Source: Agapetus fuscipes (taxonomy: Eukaryota; Arthropoda; Insecta; Trichoptera; Glossosomatidae). From it: DNA of 64,000 bases. Numbering within the stretch: the stretch's first letter is position 1; every line of letters begins with the position of its first letter. Location: the NCBI GenBank assembly GCA_951799405.1, contig OX637345.1, forward strand, positions 11,594,001 through 11,658,000, read 5' to 3'. Both the position numbers and the translations under genes were made by a program. The notes beneath the pieces are model-generated. The model was not told the origin of the DNA. It did not search any database and worked only from the letters and a program-made list of their open reading frames with translations. Of this stretch, positions 54,520 to 64,000 are shown piece after piece.

Positions 54520-54850
54520 CATCATCATCCATCTGTCTCTGTTGGTTATCATCCTCGTGAGCTGCGAATAGGAGGAGACATCCATGAGCCGCTTCAAATC
54601 CTGGAAGTATGAAATTCTCGGGCGATCTTTTTGTTTGTGTTCCCAAGATTTTTCCTTCAAAGATGTTGCTTAGACAGGTGGTGTGTCTAATCGTTTGTCC
54701 TATTAGTTTGGTTTCCCTCTTCTTAATGTGACTTATAAGCTCTCTTCTTTCTTCTACTTCCTGCAACACCTTTTTATTGGACTTCTTTTGACCCATGATG
54801 TCTTGGTTATCTTCCTTCACATGTACCTACATCTCGAATGCCTCTTGGCT
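54520..54850 (-). mobile_element. LINE ORF2 C-terminal relic, downstream of astacin B
   Basis: Minus strand codes KKVLQEVEERRELISHIKKR, then IGQTIRHTTCLSNIFEGKI, then FAAHEDDNQQRQM. The last part contains the start of the 56-bp satellite unit (AACCAACAGAGACAGATGG). Confidence 0.6.
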
Positions 54851-54947
54851 ATTTTCATTTCCTTTGCAGAATTAACAAATAGACTTAATAATATTTTTTA
54901 CTGTTTATTTTACATTTTTTAGTTAAACTTATACATTTTGAATTAGA

Positions 54948-57900
54948 TCATGCACAAGAGTACATTCCCTTCAGTTTGTTGATGTCCTTCTGGCTGAGTT
55001 TGGCTCTCTGTCCAATGGTTTCACTGGTGCTCTGAAACATCAAAATCACGTGGCACATATTAAATCCAAATCAGATTAAAATCAATTGACATGCTTGGCT
55101 ATAACGCTACAATTACACTGGGTGTGTCTTAGCCTCCTCCACCTCATTTATCACTCTCTTCATGCATGGTCTTCTCTTTTTTTTGCCCTGCAGGTTTCAG
55201 TCATTTGCGATCTCGCTTATTTCATCAATCTTATTCCACACTTATCTTTATGTGGTCCACACACCCTTTTGTATACTCTTTTTGTGAATCGTTCATCATC
55301 CAGGTTTCTAGATGACTGAACCATCTCATTGTACTCCATTGTACTTTCACACTTATGTATTGGTTTATATTGCACTCATTCATAATCCAGACATTTCGGG
55401 CCCTACCTTACAATGCATGAATTGTAGTGGTGAAACCTTTTATATTCATCTTTACCTAAATGAAGACCTGCTCCAGTCATTTCCAAGGAGTCTTCCCATT
55501 AATTCTTCCTAAATAAACCATTGCTACTGTTCATACTTTATACAACAAAATGAATACTAAGCAGATGTTGTCACCTGTATTGGTACAATGGTTTTGCTGC
55601 CGTCCACGCTGAAGCCATATTCAGAGTAGTGCAGGACACTACCATAGTCGTAGCCCTGACCAAAGTTGCTGACCACACTGCTGCTGTACTTGTTGAAGGC
55701 ATTCTCCTGGCCTGGAATAAATATATCAACAGAGATGGAGCTAGTCAGAAGAAGTCACCAGATGCTCTGATAAATGATAATAAACCAACACAGTTCTAAT
55801 AACAATAGTAAAAGCATCCCTTTTTTGTGTCAAATAGGCGTTTCTTCTATTGGTGTGGTATCAGGTCTACTCTGATGTTGATGATCACTAAAGAAAAGAC
55901 TTCTCTGTTATAAGCTTCGAGGAACATCTCTCCCACTGGTTGTGTTACTATCTTCTTCTTTCTGCTGACTCGTGGTCAACACTCAATCTTGCCTGGTATT
56001 ATCAGATGGAGCTATTGATGCTTTTGTAGCCGCAAAATGTGGCCAAAGCACAAAGACAAACCTCTTTATTAGATAGTAGATCTGATCAAGGAATACGCCA
56101 CATTCTTCTATGTTTTATGTATCCACATCTCCAACGCTATTAAATTGACGCAAAAGAGGCTTGTCTTTATGAAAAAGAGTGTGTCTTTAGAACTTAAAAG
56201 GCTCATTCCAATTGTTATCCTCAAAAATGGTGCGAAAGTGCGCTCAAATGGTTGTAGCAGCCATAATTAAAGCTTAATCGCCTCTTCACAAATTGCCCTC
56301 AGTAAGTGTGGTGACAGCGAACGCACCCGTGTCAGCAAGCGAAAAAGTTGGTCTTTAAAAGAAAAGAGGTCTTTAGCAAACAAAAACAATCTATTGTTTT
56401 GATAAATGGTCAGAAACTGGACGTGATCAAATCACAATTGTTTTGTTCCAACTCCGTATTTGCTTTGAAACCACAGCACCCTACCACACTTCTAACAGCC
56501 GTAATGACCACCTAACCTGGCTCTATTTTATTCCACACTATCCTGATGTAGTCGTCTCTGTTGTAGGTGCTGTGCGCGTGGTAAAAGCCCGCGGCGTGGA
56601 GGAACTCGTGCATGATGGTGCCCTTGCGGAAGCAGCCCGAGCCCGGAGTGTTGGGAGCCAAGTTCAAGGTCTGAGCCTTGCCGATCATGCCAACGTATGA
56701 GGTGCATCCACCTGTAGAAGAACCCTGGAAACAACAAGCGATTAAATAGGACAACCTAGAAATGCAGAATGTCTCTTGTATACCATATTGAGGGGACGAT
56801 TGAGTGGACAAGTACGTAAGGACGACCAGATCAAAACAATTGAAGTGTTTAAGATGCATGTCTACCAAAAAATGCTTCGTATCTCTTGGCGTGATCGCAA
56901 TTGATGATGGAAATGAAGTCCTCTTACGTATCACCACTAAGGAACTTCTGTCAACCATTAAACAGAGAAAGCTGATGCACTTCGCTAACGTTACAAGAAA
57001 TGAGAAATACCACCTTCTTCGTCTTATCATACACAATAAGATTAAGGGGAGAAGAACTCAGGGGTGGCAAAGGTCATTGTGGCTGAAAAACCTTTGACAA
57101 TGGTTCAATAAAAGCACCAAGTCCCTGTTTCAAGCCGCAGCATCTAAAGTCAAAATAGCCATGATGATCGCCGGTCTTCGATAAAAGTGGCACCAAAAGA
57201 AGAAGAAGAATCTTAGATTTGAATCTAAGATACAAATGATAAATAAAAGCAAATGGTGATAAAGTACGTCGTACAGTATTATACAATATATATTATGACA
57301 GTTTACCTTAACAGAGACGTAGTTCACATTGGATGCTGTTGCCTTCCTAAACTTCACACAAGACAGTCCATTGAGCTCCGCAACTGCAGCTTCGATGGCA
57401 GATTCTTGTGCAGCAGCTTAGAGGAAAACAATAATTACAAGAAACACTTTACCCCTCTGAGGTCCAAAACACTCCTTATCAAGTCACCTAAATGACTCTG
57501 AATGAGAGATGTGCAAAAATTACAATTGAAATTTGGTCATTATTTCTCACTGACTTTATCAGGTTATGTTTGGATTGATATCAAAAGTGGAAAAGAAATT
57601 CAACGAGAGGTTGTTACAAGATCTATAGTCTATAAGATAGAATAGGATAGTTTATAAGATACTTGCAGGATTTAAAAAGGCTCAAATGTGTCAAAAACTA
57701 TCCACAAGAGAATAGCGACCAGCAGAGACAAATGATTAGCACAACAAGGCACTGCCTTTACAGGAGAATGGGGACCAGTAGAGACAAATGGCTAGTACAA
57801 CAAGGCACTACCTTTATATGGGGATGGTGAACAGCAGAGACAAATAGCTTTCACTTTGACAAACAACTTTGCAGACAGAAGCTTTGCGGTGGCCGGGCCG

Positions 57901-59083
57901 GTGGCCTGGAACAATTTACCCATCGGTGTTCGCGCGAACCAGCCTACCACCACCTTCAGAAAGGAACTGAAGACACTACTTTTCTCGAGAAGCCATGGCG
58001 CCCTTGAGATGGTCCTGGACCATTAAATGGCGCCACAGGAAAGAAATCATCCATCATCATCATCATCATCACTAGAAGTTGGTTGGAGTGTGAGAACATT
58101 CCTTTGACTTGAATTAAATACAAATTCTGGGTCTTACTGAATTGTCCAGGAGTGATGGAGTAGTAGACTATCTTGCCCGTCCACAGCTTGGTTGTGTCTG
58201 TGATTCCATTCTTCAGGGTTTCTTCGTCTTCTTCCCCAGCAAAGTCTCTCACCAGCAAGTCCTGCTGGTCCTCTGTCAGCAGGATGTCTCCCTCGAACTT
58301 GCCACTCCTCTCCCAAGTGTTCTGCAGGTCTTCCAGCTCAGGAGACAAAGGCTCTGGAATACAACAAACGATTACAGCATCGCAAATATACATTGATAAA
58401 CATAGGATCTTAGAACTTAATGTTGATTAGGCTTTAGTCTCATACGTACAAACTCACAAACGCTTTAAAGACCTAATCGTTGTCAAGTGTCGGATTCCAA
58501 TTGTCCTCTTCGGGTCACCCCTGTTTCAGAAGGGGTCCGCAAGAGTTATATGGTGTACATATGTTCATGTGAGATTTGGATTTTTATGTTGTAGGTTGAT
58601 ATGCGGCACGTGCAAGCGTGAACCAATACTTTTGCCAATGTCACCCCTGTTTCAGGAAGGTTGGCAGGAGTTGCAGGGTGTATGTCCATTTGAGATTTGG
58701 TTTTTATGTTGTTGGTTCACATGCGGCATGCACAAGCGCGAACTTGTACATGTCTGCTTGTGAGAATGCATGCTATATGAATCTCCAATGTTACATATCT
58801 TTGTAACTTAGATTAAATTAGATTAGACAGCAGCCGATTAAAAGGCATATGGAAGATTGGAGAAAATATGTACCTACAGGAGTGGACTGACGAAGGCTGA
58901 GGTAGAATGAAGAAGAAGCAGAAACAAAAACCAAATATTTCCCTAACTTTGTGGTTTTCCATGCACCGAGTCTTTGAGGAAGTTGGCGAAGTCCTTCAGT
59001 TCTGTCGCTGTCCTCGTCTTCTTGATGACCCGGCCTGATGACGTCACCACTCCCAGCATAAACAGCGCCACTATAACACGCAT
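54948..59083 (-). CDS. Astacin-family zinc metalloprotease B
   Basis: Exons in coding order: 59083-58948, 58353-58138, 57416-57307, 56724-56517, 55711-55575, 55031-54948. GT-AG, consistent phases, 296 aa. The start is MRVIVALFMLGVVTSSG, a signal peptide. An upstream ATG at 59091 in the same exon is out of frame and stops after six codons. The propeptide has FEGD. The catalytic site HEFLHAAGFYH has ligands His193, His197 and His203 and base Glu194. The Met-turn is SVLHY (Leu250 instead of Met) followed by the conserved Tyr. The protein ends MYSCA, the usual astacin-domain end with no extra domains. Exons 3, 4 and 5 have exactly the same lengths (110, 208, 137) as in astacin A, so the two are tandem paralogs. 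Expected to be a secreted protease made as a zymogen; the specific substrate cannot be told from sequence. AATAAA (minus) is at 54904-54909. Confidence 0.91.
55090..55330 (-). mobile_element. RTE-type LINE relic in astacin B intron 5
   Basis: Minus strand aligns in broken frames to the ORF at 52,961: DDERFTKRVY, KISVE, then KKR and MKRVINEVEEAK. Confidence 0.5.
57705..57860 (+). repeat. 56-bp minisatellite, about 3 units, astacin B intron 2
   Basis: GCGACCAGCAGAGACAAATG type units, as at 45,339-45,738. Confidence 0.75.
57870..58075 (+). mobile_element. CR1-like LINE C-terminal relic with (ATC)n tail, astacin B intron 2
   Basis: Codes RSFAVAGPVAWNNLPIGV, parallel to AFRVAGPVEWNRLPPGV of the CR1/L2-like copies, then [20 protein letters not shown] and stop, then ATCATCATC. 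A different subfamily, also at 12,200. Confidence 0.65.
58490..58830 (+). repeat. Two TAIL copies in tandem, upstream intron of astacin B
   Basis: 58505-58620 (truncated) and 58621-58830, both with GTCACCCCTGTTTCAG. The second ends TTAGATTAAATTAGATTAGA. Confidence 0.7.
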
Positions 59084-59246
59084 ATCTGCATCTGTTGTAA
59101 ACAAAACAATGAGGGATTTTAATTTAATCGTCATTGTTGTATCGATACCTTGAAAGTAAAACTGAAAATGTATAACATATGAAGCTAACATGGATTTCTC
59201 AGATAAATGCATCTTTTTCCTACTTTCTACGAGAGAAAACAACAAA

Positions 59247-59441
59247 GGGGCTGTCCATATATTACATCATTCATATTAAGGGGGGGGAGTCTGGTCTACG
59301 GATGATGGCAAATGATGTACGAGTACCAAAAGTGACGTCGTTCTTGTAAATACCAATTTCAACAAAATATACAAAATATTATGTAAGTAATATAACATTA
59401 TTAATTATTAAGCTCATCCATTATTACAGCGAGGGGGGGGG
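59247..59441. mobile_element. MITE copy, inverted and truncated
   Basis: Starts GGGGCTGTCCATATATTACA and runs to a G-run at 59,432-59,441, where TAIL sequence begins. Confidence 0.65.
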
Positions 59442-59605
59442 CTTATGTTCATTTGAGATTGGGTTTTTATAATGTAGGTCCACATGCGGCATATGTTAGC
59501 TCAAAATTATACATGTCTGCTTGTGGGAATGCATTTAATATAAATATTAAATGATATATATCCTTGCAGCTTAGATTAGATTAGATTAGATTAGATTAGA
59601 TGAAA
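59441..59605 (+). repeat. TAIL 3' half with (GATTA)5
   Basis: Begins GCTTATGTTCATTTGAG at the MITE edge and ends in five GATTA units. Confidence 0.7.
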
Positions 59606-59875
59606 TGAAATGGAATAAAGTGGGAGAAGAGGCAAAGTGGTGGATTTTAAGAAAAAACGCAGGATTTCTCTTTATAAATAAAGCAGTATTAGGTACCTGA
59701 GTAATCGTTTGAATGTCAGCTGTGGATCAACTGGCTTATTATTGAACTAGTTCATCTTTATTTGTTATTATATTATCAATTTATTTGTTATTATTTTATC
59801 AAGTTTGATAATAACTGATTTGCCAATCATCAATCAAGTACAAAAAAACACTTAAGGATTTTTTCTGTGCATAAT
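59606..59875. other. Upstream of astacin B, unassigned
   Basis: AT-rich. I see no clear core promoter; the astacin B transcription start cannot be placed. Confidence 0.3.
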
Positions 59876-59879
59876 ATTC

Positions 59880-60050
59880 TCTCACTGTAAAGAATTTCTC
59901 AACCCAGCAAAGAGCATGAGCAAGAGCTTTGAAAAATTAATGATGTTTTTTGTCCTCCGCCTGGAATCGAACCTACCACCTGCCGATTAAGAATCCTTGG
60001 AGTTAGAGTTAACCACTAGGTACACTATGGATTGGTCTAATGTTCCAGTT
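59880..60050 (-). repeat. SINE-B, degenerate head and body
   Basis: TTCTCAACCCAGCAAAGAGC and CTCCGCCTGGAATCGAACC (B box inverted). Confidence 0.55.
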
Positions 60051-61071
60051 TGAAAATCACTAGGGGCTGAGCACGTTAGCAATCAAAAGATGGGAAATTT
60101 TGTTGTAATTCGCCTCGGGCTGTAGTTTAGTATCAGACTAAATTTCCATACATTTGATGGTTAGGTTTGCTAGGACTTATAGATTGGACTCGGCACCAAG
60201 TGTATAAGAATACTCGTATAGCTAAGCTTGGGCTCAATAGAAGACTAAAATATCTAAGAATAGCAGTGTGCAGATTCATACCTAGACCTCCATTACATGA
60301 GCAAAATGTCAAATAGTCAATAATCTAATTTTGGAAAGTAGTTCACTATTTATTCTGTGTCGTCAATCCTTAATATCATTAAGAGCAGGACGTGTGCACA
60401 CTGATAAATTTTATTTTTTATATTCAAAATGATTAAATCTGCATTTTTATCTGCAGATAATAATTCCTTAAAAAATAATATTACCCAAAAGGTAATGTTT
60501 ACAGTTGCCTGGGATTTTCCCGAATAGAGTAGACATTGAGGATCTGGTAGACCTTAAAGATATAGTAGACGTTGATGACATGGTATAGCTTGATATTGGA
60601 TAGATGTTAATGATTTTTTTTGTGACATAACTGAGCAATCCACGGTCTCATCGAGTCAGGTCTTTACTTTTTAAAAATATCTAAGACCCAAACTCAGGCC
60701 CTCCGCACAGTGAGAATAAGATGAGAGTCACAGGACTTACAACCTGTCTCTGGTTGGTCATGACAACGCTCCCAATTCCTCCCAACTCATCCTTCCTCCC
60801 AATGTGCAAGTCTGATTTACTACATTGCATGCGTAGAGGTGTCCTGGCTCTCAGTTTAGTAACCAAATGTGGTATGATCCCGAGATGGCCCGAGATACAT
60901 ACTACAGTACCTACCTACTTCCTACGTACAAACACTTTTTTCAGTACTGACAACACTGCTTTAATTTTTTTTATTGACATTGATGTTTAATTGTAAGTAA
61001 TGTCAGTGATTGTTGAGAAAACATTTGTATAATTAAAATGTATATGCGATAGATGCCTATTATTGGAGCAT

Positions 61072-61896
61072 TGGAGATAATTGGGGCAGCCACATCGAGG
61101 CGTGACCACCTTCTGGTGAATAGAGTACCACTCTCCATAGGAGGTAAGCTAATCCAGCCTTCTGATTTGGTAAGACTTCTAGGAGTCTTACTGGATCGTA
61201 ACCTGACACTGGATAGGCAAATAGATGCCACAATAGCTTCTTCTTTTTTTTCGCTTCGCCAAATAAAGGCAATAAGAAAATGTCTGCCGTCAGATGCGGT
61301 TAAGACCCTGGTGAGTGCGTTTGTGATGTCTCGGATTGACTATTGCTCGACGCTTTATAGTGGTCAGCCGAAGAAACAGTTTAATCGCTTTCAATCTGTG
61401 TTGAATTCGGTAGCAAGACTCATATTCGGGATTCCCAAATTCGCTCACATCACCCCGCTGTTAAAAAAACTTCATTGGCTTCGTTTCCCGGAGAGGGTGG
61501 TCTTCCGTGTTTGTTTAATGGTATATAAAGCCATCAATGGCTTGGCCCCACCTTATCTGGCTGATATGATTTCACCTGTTGAAATGGGTGTTAGGAGGCA
61601 GACACTCAGATCTGCGGGTGATGGAGTAGTCAATTTGGTTCAGCCGCGCCGTCAGATTCGTACAAACTTCGGAGACCGCGCTTTCCGTGTTGCGGGGCCG
61701 GTGGAGTGGAACAGACTGCCACCCGGAGTGAAGAACTCCAAATCTGTGGGTGTATTTCGAGGAGCACTCAAGGCACACTTGTTTAGAAAGTCTTATCCAT
61801 GATCGGAGAGGGCCCTTGAGGTGTGACACACACAAAAACGGCGCTCTCTTATCATGTGTAATTTAAAATAAATCAGCCTGTTATTATTATTATTAA
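61072..61896 (+). mobile_element. CR1/L2-like LINE, 5'-truncated copy 2
   Basis: Same element as 40,328-41,168, ending in a shorter (ATT)n. Inserted in the retroelement relic at 60,640-62,125. Confidence 0.82.
61083..61802 (+). CDS. CR1/L2-like LINE ORF2 C-terminal fragment (open frame)
   Basis: About 240 codons open to the natural stop after RKSYP. Contains the post-catalytic part of the RT region: LLGVLLDRNLTLDRQI, VMSRIDYCSTLYSG, LHWLRFPERVVFRVCLMVYK, AFRVAGPVEWNRLPPGV. The YADD catalytic block is absent because the copy is 5'-truncated, so no activity is expected. Confidence 0.75.
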   Translation, partial: GAATSRRDHLLVNRVPLSIGGKLIQPSDLVRLLGVLLDRNLTLDRQIDATIASSFFSLRQIKAIRKCLPSDAVKTLVSAFVMSRIDYCSTLYSGQPKKQFNRFQSVLNSVARLIFGIPKFAHITPLLKKLHWLRFPERVVFRVCLMVYKAINGLAPPYLADMISPVEMGVRRQTLRSAGDGVVNLVQPRRQIRTNFGDRAFRVAGPVEWNRLPPGVKNSKSVGVFRGALKAHLFRKSYP

Positions 61897-62149
61897 TTAT
61901 GTGTTTGTATTATGTGTTTTGTGTATGTGCAACTCTTTTGATCTGTTGGCGTCTTCATATTAAATAAATAAAAAAATAGCCGCCTTTGTTAGTCATTCCA
62001 GAAATCCATTTATTTGGGATCTACTCGTATTCAGTCCCAGATCCTTAAGGAAAGTGTTTAGCAATTTAGCTGGCAGTCCTGTCGCTCCCACCTCCACGGC
62101 ATACAATCTTGTGATATATCCAATATGTTAACAATATACTCGTAGCAGA

Positions 62150-62520
62150 CATCAATGATTTCATAGACTCTGACAATATGCTATGTGTAGGTTGATGATT
62201 GGGTAGATGTTGATGATTTGGTATGTGTTGATGATGTATTAGGCATTCACGATTTCATAGACTGACAATATGGTAGGTATAGGTTGATAATTGGGTAGAT
62301 GTTGATGATTTGGTATATTTTGACAATATACATAGTAAGTAGACATTGACAATTTAATAGACTCTGACAATATGTCAATATAGTATGGGTTGATGATTTG
62401 GTAGATGTTGACGATCTGATAGATGTTAGATAGATAGATGATCTGGTGGGCCTTGACAATTTGATCAACTTTGAGAATCCCATGAATGTTAAAGACTGAT
62501 AAGACGTTAACAATTTGGAG
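62150..62520. repeat. Degenerate tandem array of ~18-21-base units (TTGATGATTTGGTAGATG type)
   Basis: About 15 units. A short related stretch is at 60,535-60,620, on the other side of the relic. The Ser/Thr- and Ile-rich minus frames are produced by the repeat. Confidence 0.65.
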
Positions 62521-62735
62521 ATCTTGACTTCTTTGTTCCAATCACAGTTTGAACATGTATAAAAAAGACAAAATTGATATAAAATAAAATATTTTTATTA
62601 CATCATAAAATGCCTAAAGTACTAACATTGAGCATTTTTTAATATGACATAGATTTCTGGTTTATCTTTGCAACTTAAATTAAATACATGGACATATAAC
62701 GCAGTCATTTCTTGTCACGAAGGCTGTGTACACCT

Positions 62736-63705
62736 TTAGTATCCGGGACACTTGTACAGTTGGTTCAGCTTTGTGATGTCCTTGTCACTTAGCTTTTCTC
62801 TCTGACCGATCGTCTGGCTTGTAGACTGAAACATGGAAAACGTGAAATGAAATATGGCGACAAAAGTATCTACATATAATAACTACATTTACATTCAGCA
62901 CTGCCCCTGTTCCTGCCAATGCTGGCAATCATGAACGGAGCCAAATAGACGGCACAGAACAAAAGCTCTTGTACCGGTAATTTCAAGTCTACCAAAAACC
63001 TGGGTCACTGGTCAGCGCAAGTAGCATGAGTTGGATCAGTGAGAGGAGCGTGTTTACATTCTGCCTTGCTCACTGCCCTGCTCACTTCATTTAAAGAAAA
63101 CCTTTGGAAGACAAAGATGAGAACATTATGACAAAGAATATTTAGTTTAGAATTACATGCGCTGCACCAAGATGTAAATGTGATCTGGTCAATAAGAGTC
63201 AGTAAAGGCTCTGACATATTCAGCAAAATAAACACCGTACAAATAATATTTGCTTAGAATTCACATTTCCTTCTGAACATTCACTGTCCGCACTTTTTTT
63301 TTTAATAAGATAGATTTGTGAAGAGGAATGCAATTCACCAACCTATTTTGCCTGGCCAGTTGTCTTCATGCAAAAGCAGAAGCTTGTGTGCATGCAATGA
63401 CATCTGTTGAACCAGGGTCAAAGTTATTGTCGATAGGACAAGGCCGGGCTCGAACCAGTGGTTTGCCGAATCCAAGTGCCCACGCCTTACCCCTTGTTCA
63501 TCCCAACAACACACTTCACTTCAATAAATTAGCGTTGTTATCAATGTGCAATTGCCTGCTGTTTGTACCTTGAGTGGAACGAGGGTTTTGCTTCCATCGG
63601 TGCTGAAGCCGTACTCGGAGTAGTGCATGATGCTGCCGTAGTCATACCTGACTCCAAAGTCATCCACTTGAGACGCGCTGTACTTGACAAAGTTCTTCTC
63701 GTGAC
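62736..63705 (-). CDS. Astacin-family zinc metalloprotease C, 3' part (last two exons; gene continues past the window)
   Basis: Two exons: 63705-63569 (137 nt, same length as exon 5 of astacins A and B) and 62825-62736 (stop TAA). The first carries the Met-turn SIMHYSEYGFS, here with the canonical methionine; the second ends KLNQLYKCPGY, the normal end of an astacin domain. The exon entering at 63705 needs one base from a preceding exon, exactly as in the paralogs. The zinc-site exon must lie beyond 64,000; I see no trace of it in 63,706-64,000. Minus-strand AATAAA is at 62594-62599. Third member of the local cluster. Confidence 0.88.
62830..63290. other. Astacin C last intron, left part; unassigned
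   Basis: No recognised element. Confidence 0.35.
63295..63500 (-). repeat. SINE-C copy in astacin C intron
   Basis: GAAGAGGAATGCAATTCACC through ACATCTGTTGAACCAGGGTC and a degenerate head GGGCTCGAACCAG. Confidence 0.55.
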
Positions 63706-63884
63706 CTTCAAACAATAACAAGCAATCCAAATCACTGATCCGTCGGTTACAGGTCTGCACAATCAAGCAATCAAGAGTCAATCAATCTGATGTGTGAACC
63801 TATACATCAAAAATATACATAACTTGTTGTTTATCCATGGATCTATGTATGTGAACTAAATAGATCCATGTAAAGCTTATCCGT

Positions 63885-63935
63885 AAACAGCTGCCTCCGT
63901 TACCTGTGAAAATAAATATGGAACGCTGGGAAGTT
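63885..63935 (+). repeat. SINE-A scrap
   Basis: GTTACCTGTGAAAATAAATATGG-like piece matches the SINE-A 3' body; too short to say more. Confidence 0.3.
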
Positions 63936-64000
63936 GCTTATTTCCAAATAAAGCACATGACAAAAAGAAGCATACACCAGTCTGCAGTCTGGTAGTTAAT

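Larger units (their letters stand above)
60640..62125 (-). mobile_element. Second copy of the endonuclease-like retroelement relic, interrupted
   Basis: 60640-60893 matches 29,690-29,960 and 61978-62125 matches 29,958-30,100. The break falls inside GAGATGG/CCGCCTTTG and holds about 1.08 kb, including the CR1/L2-like LINE copy 2. Minus strand shows LHIGRKDELGGIG as in copy 1. Confidence 0.65.

Noticed and set aside
54314..54820. A 168-codon host gene on the minus strand
   Set aside because: Content matches LINE ORF2 C-termini (VLQEVEERR, IRHTTCLSNIFEGKI), so it was annotated as a relic.
62239..62541. Ser/Thr- and Ile-rich minus-strand frames of 88-100 codons
   Set aside because: By-product of the degenerate TTGATGATTTGG tandem array.

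Overview
This is an AT-rich, repeat-dense insect genomic window. The gene structures are eukaryotic, the nuclear receptor is the insect HR39/FTZ-F1-beta type, and the retroelement relics and tRNA-headed SINEs are of a kind common in moths and butterflies. I therefore infer Lepidoptera, but nothing here proves the order. Two protein-coding loci types are present. (1) A complete HR39-type orphan nuclear receptor lies on the + strand (12,052-23,269): 12 coding exons, all with GT-AG introns and consistent phases, joining to 764 codons plus stop. (2) A tandem cluster of astacin-family zinc metalloproteases lies on the - strand: gene A (40,069-34,636, complete), gene B (59,083-54,948, complete) and gene C (from 63,705 to 62,736, only its last two exons). 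The three share intron positions, and the lengths of corresponding exons are identical where they can be compared, so they are paralogs made by local duplication. They are likely secreted (both visible N-termini are signal-peptide-like) and carry the FEGD propeptide motif and HExxHxxGxxH zinc site. 

Layout: 0-11.7 kb is repeats only (RTE-type LINE ends, one poly(A)-tailed LINE with a long RT ORF, MITEs, SINEs). 11.9-24.3 kb is HR39, whose introns hold many decayed LINE pieces. 24.5-34.5 kb is a gene-free stretch with MITEs, an endonuclease-like retroelement relic and minisatellites. 34.5-40.1 kb is astacin A. 40.3-54.5 kb is repeats, including a young CR1/L2-like LINE copy, fold-back elements, a 56-bp satellite and an RTE copy nested in an older element with a 7-bp target duplication. 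54.9-59.1 kb is astacin B. 59.2-62.5 kb is repeats with a second nearly identical CR1/L2-like LINE copy. 62.7 kb to the end is astacin C. 

Repeat families named here for reference: TAIL = the ~250-bp 3' end of an RTE-type LINE ending in GATTA/TTAGA repeats, present in about 30 pieces. SINE-A = tRNA-headed, ending in a T-rich run. SINE-B = tRNA-headed, with a 3' end shared with the CR1/L2-like LINE. SINE-C = a third tRNA-headed family. The most unusual signals are eight short segments coding the reverse-transcriptase GVPQGS block confined to the HR39 locus, the shared SINE/LINE tail, chimeric SINEs including one joined to a 5S rRNA sequence, a 56-bp satellite derived from a LINE 3' end, and loss of the Met-turn methionine in two of the three astacins.
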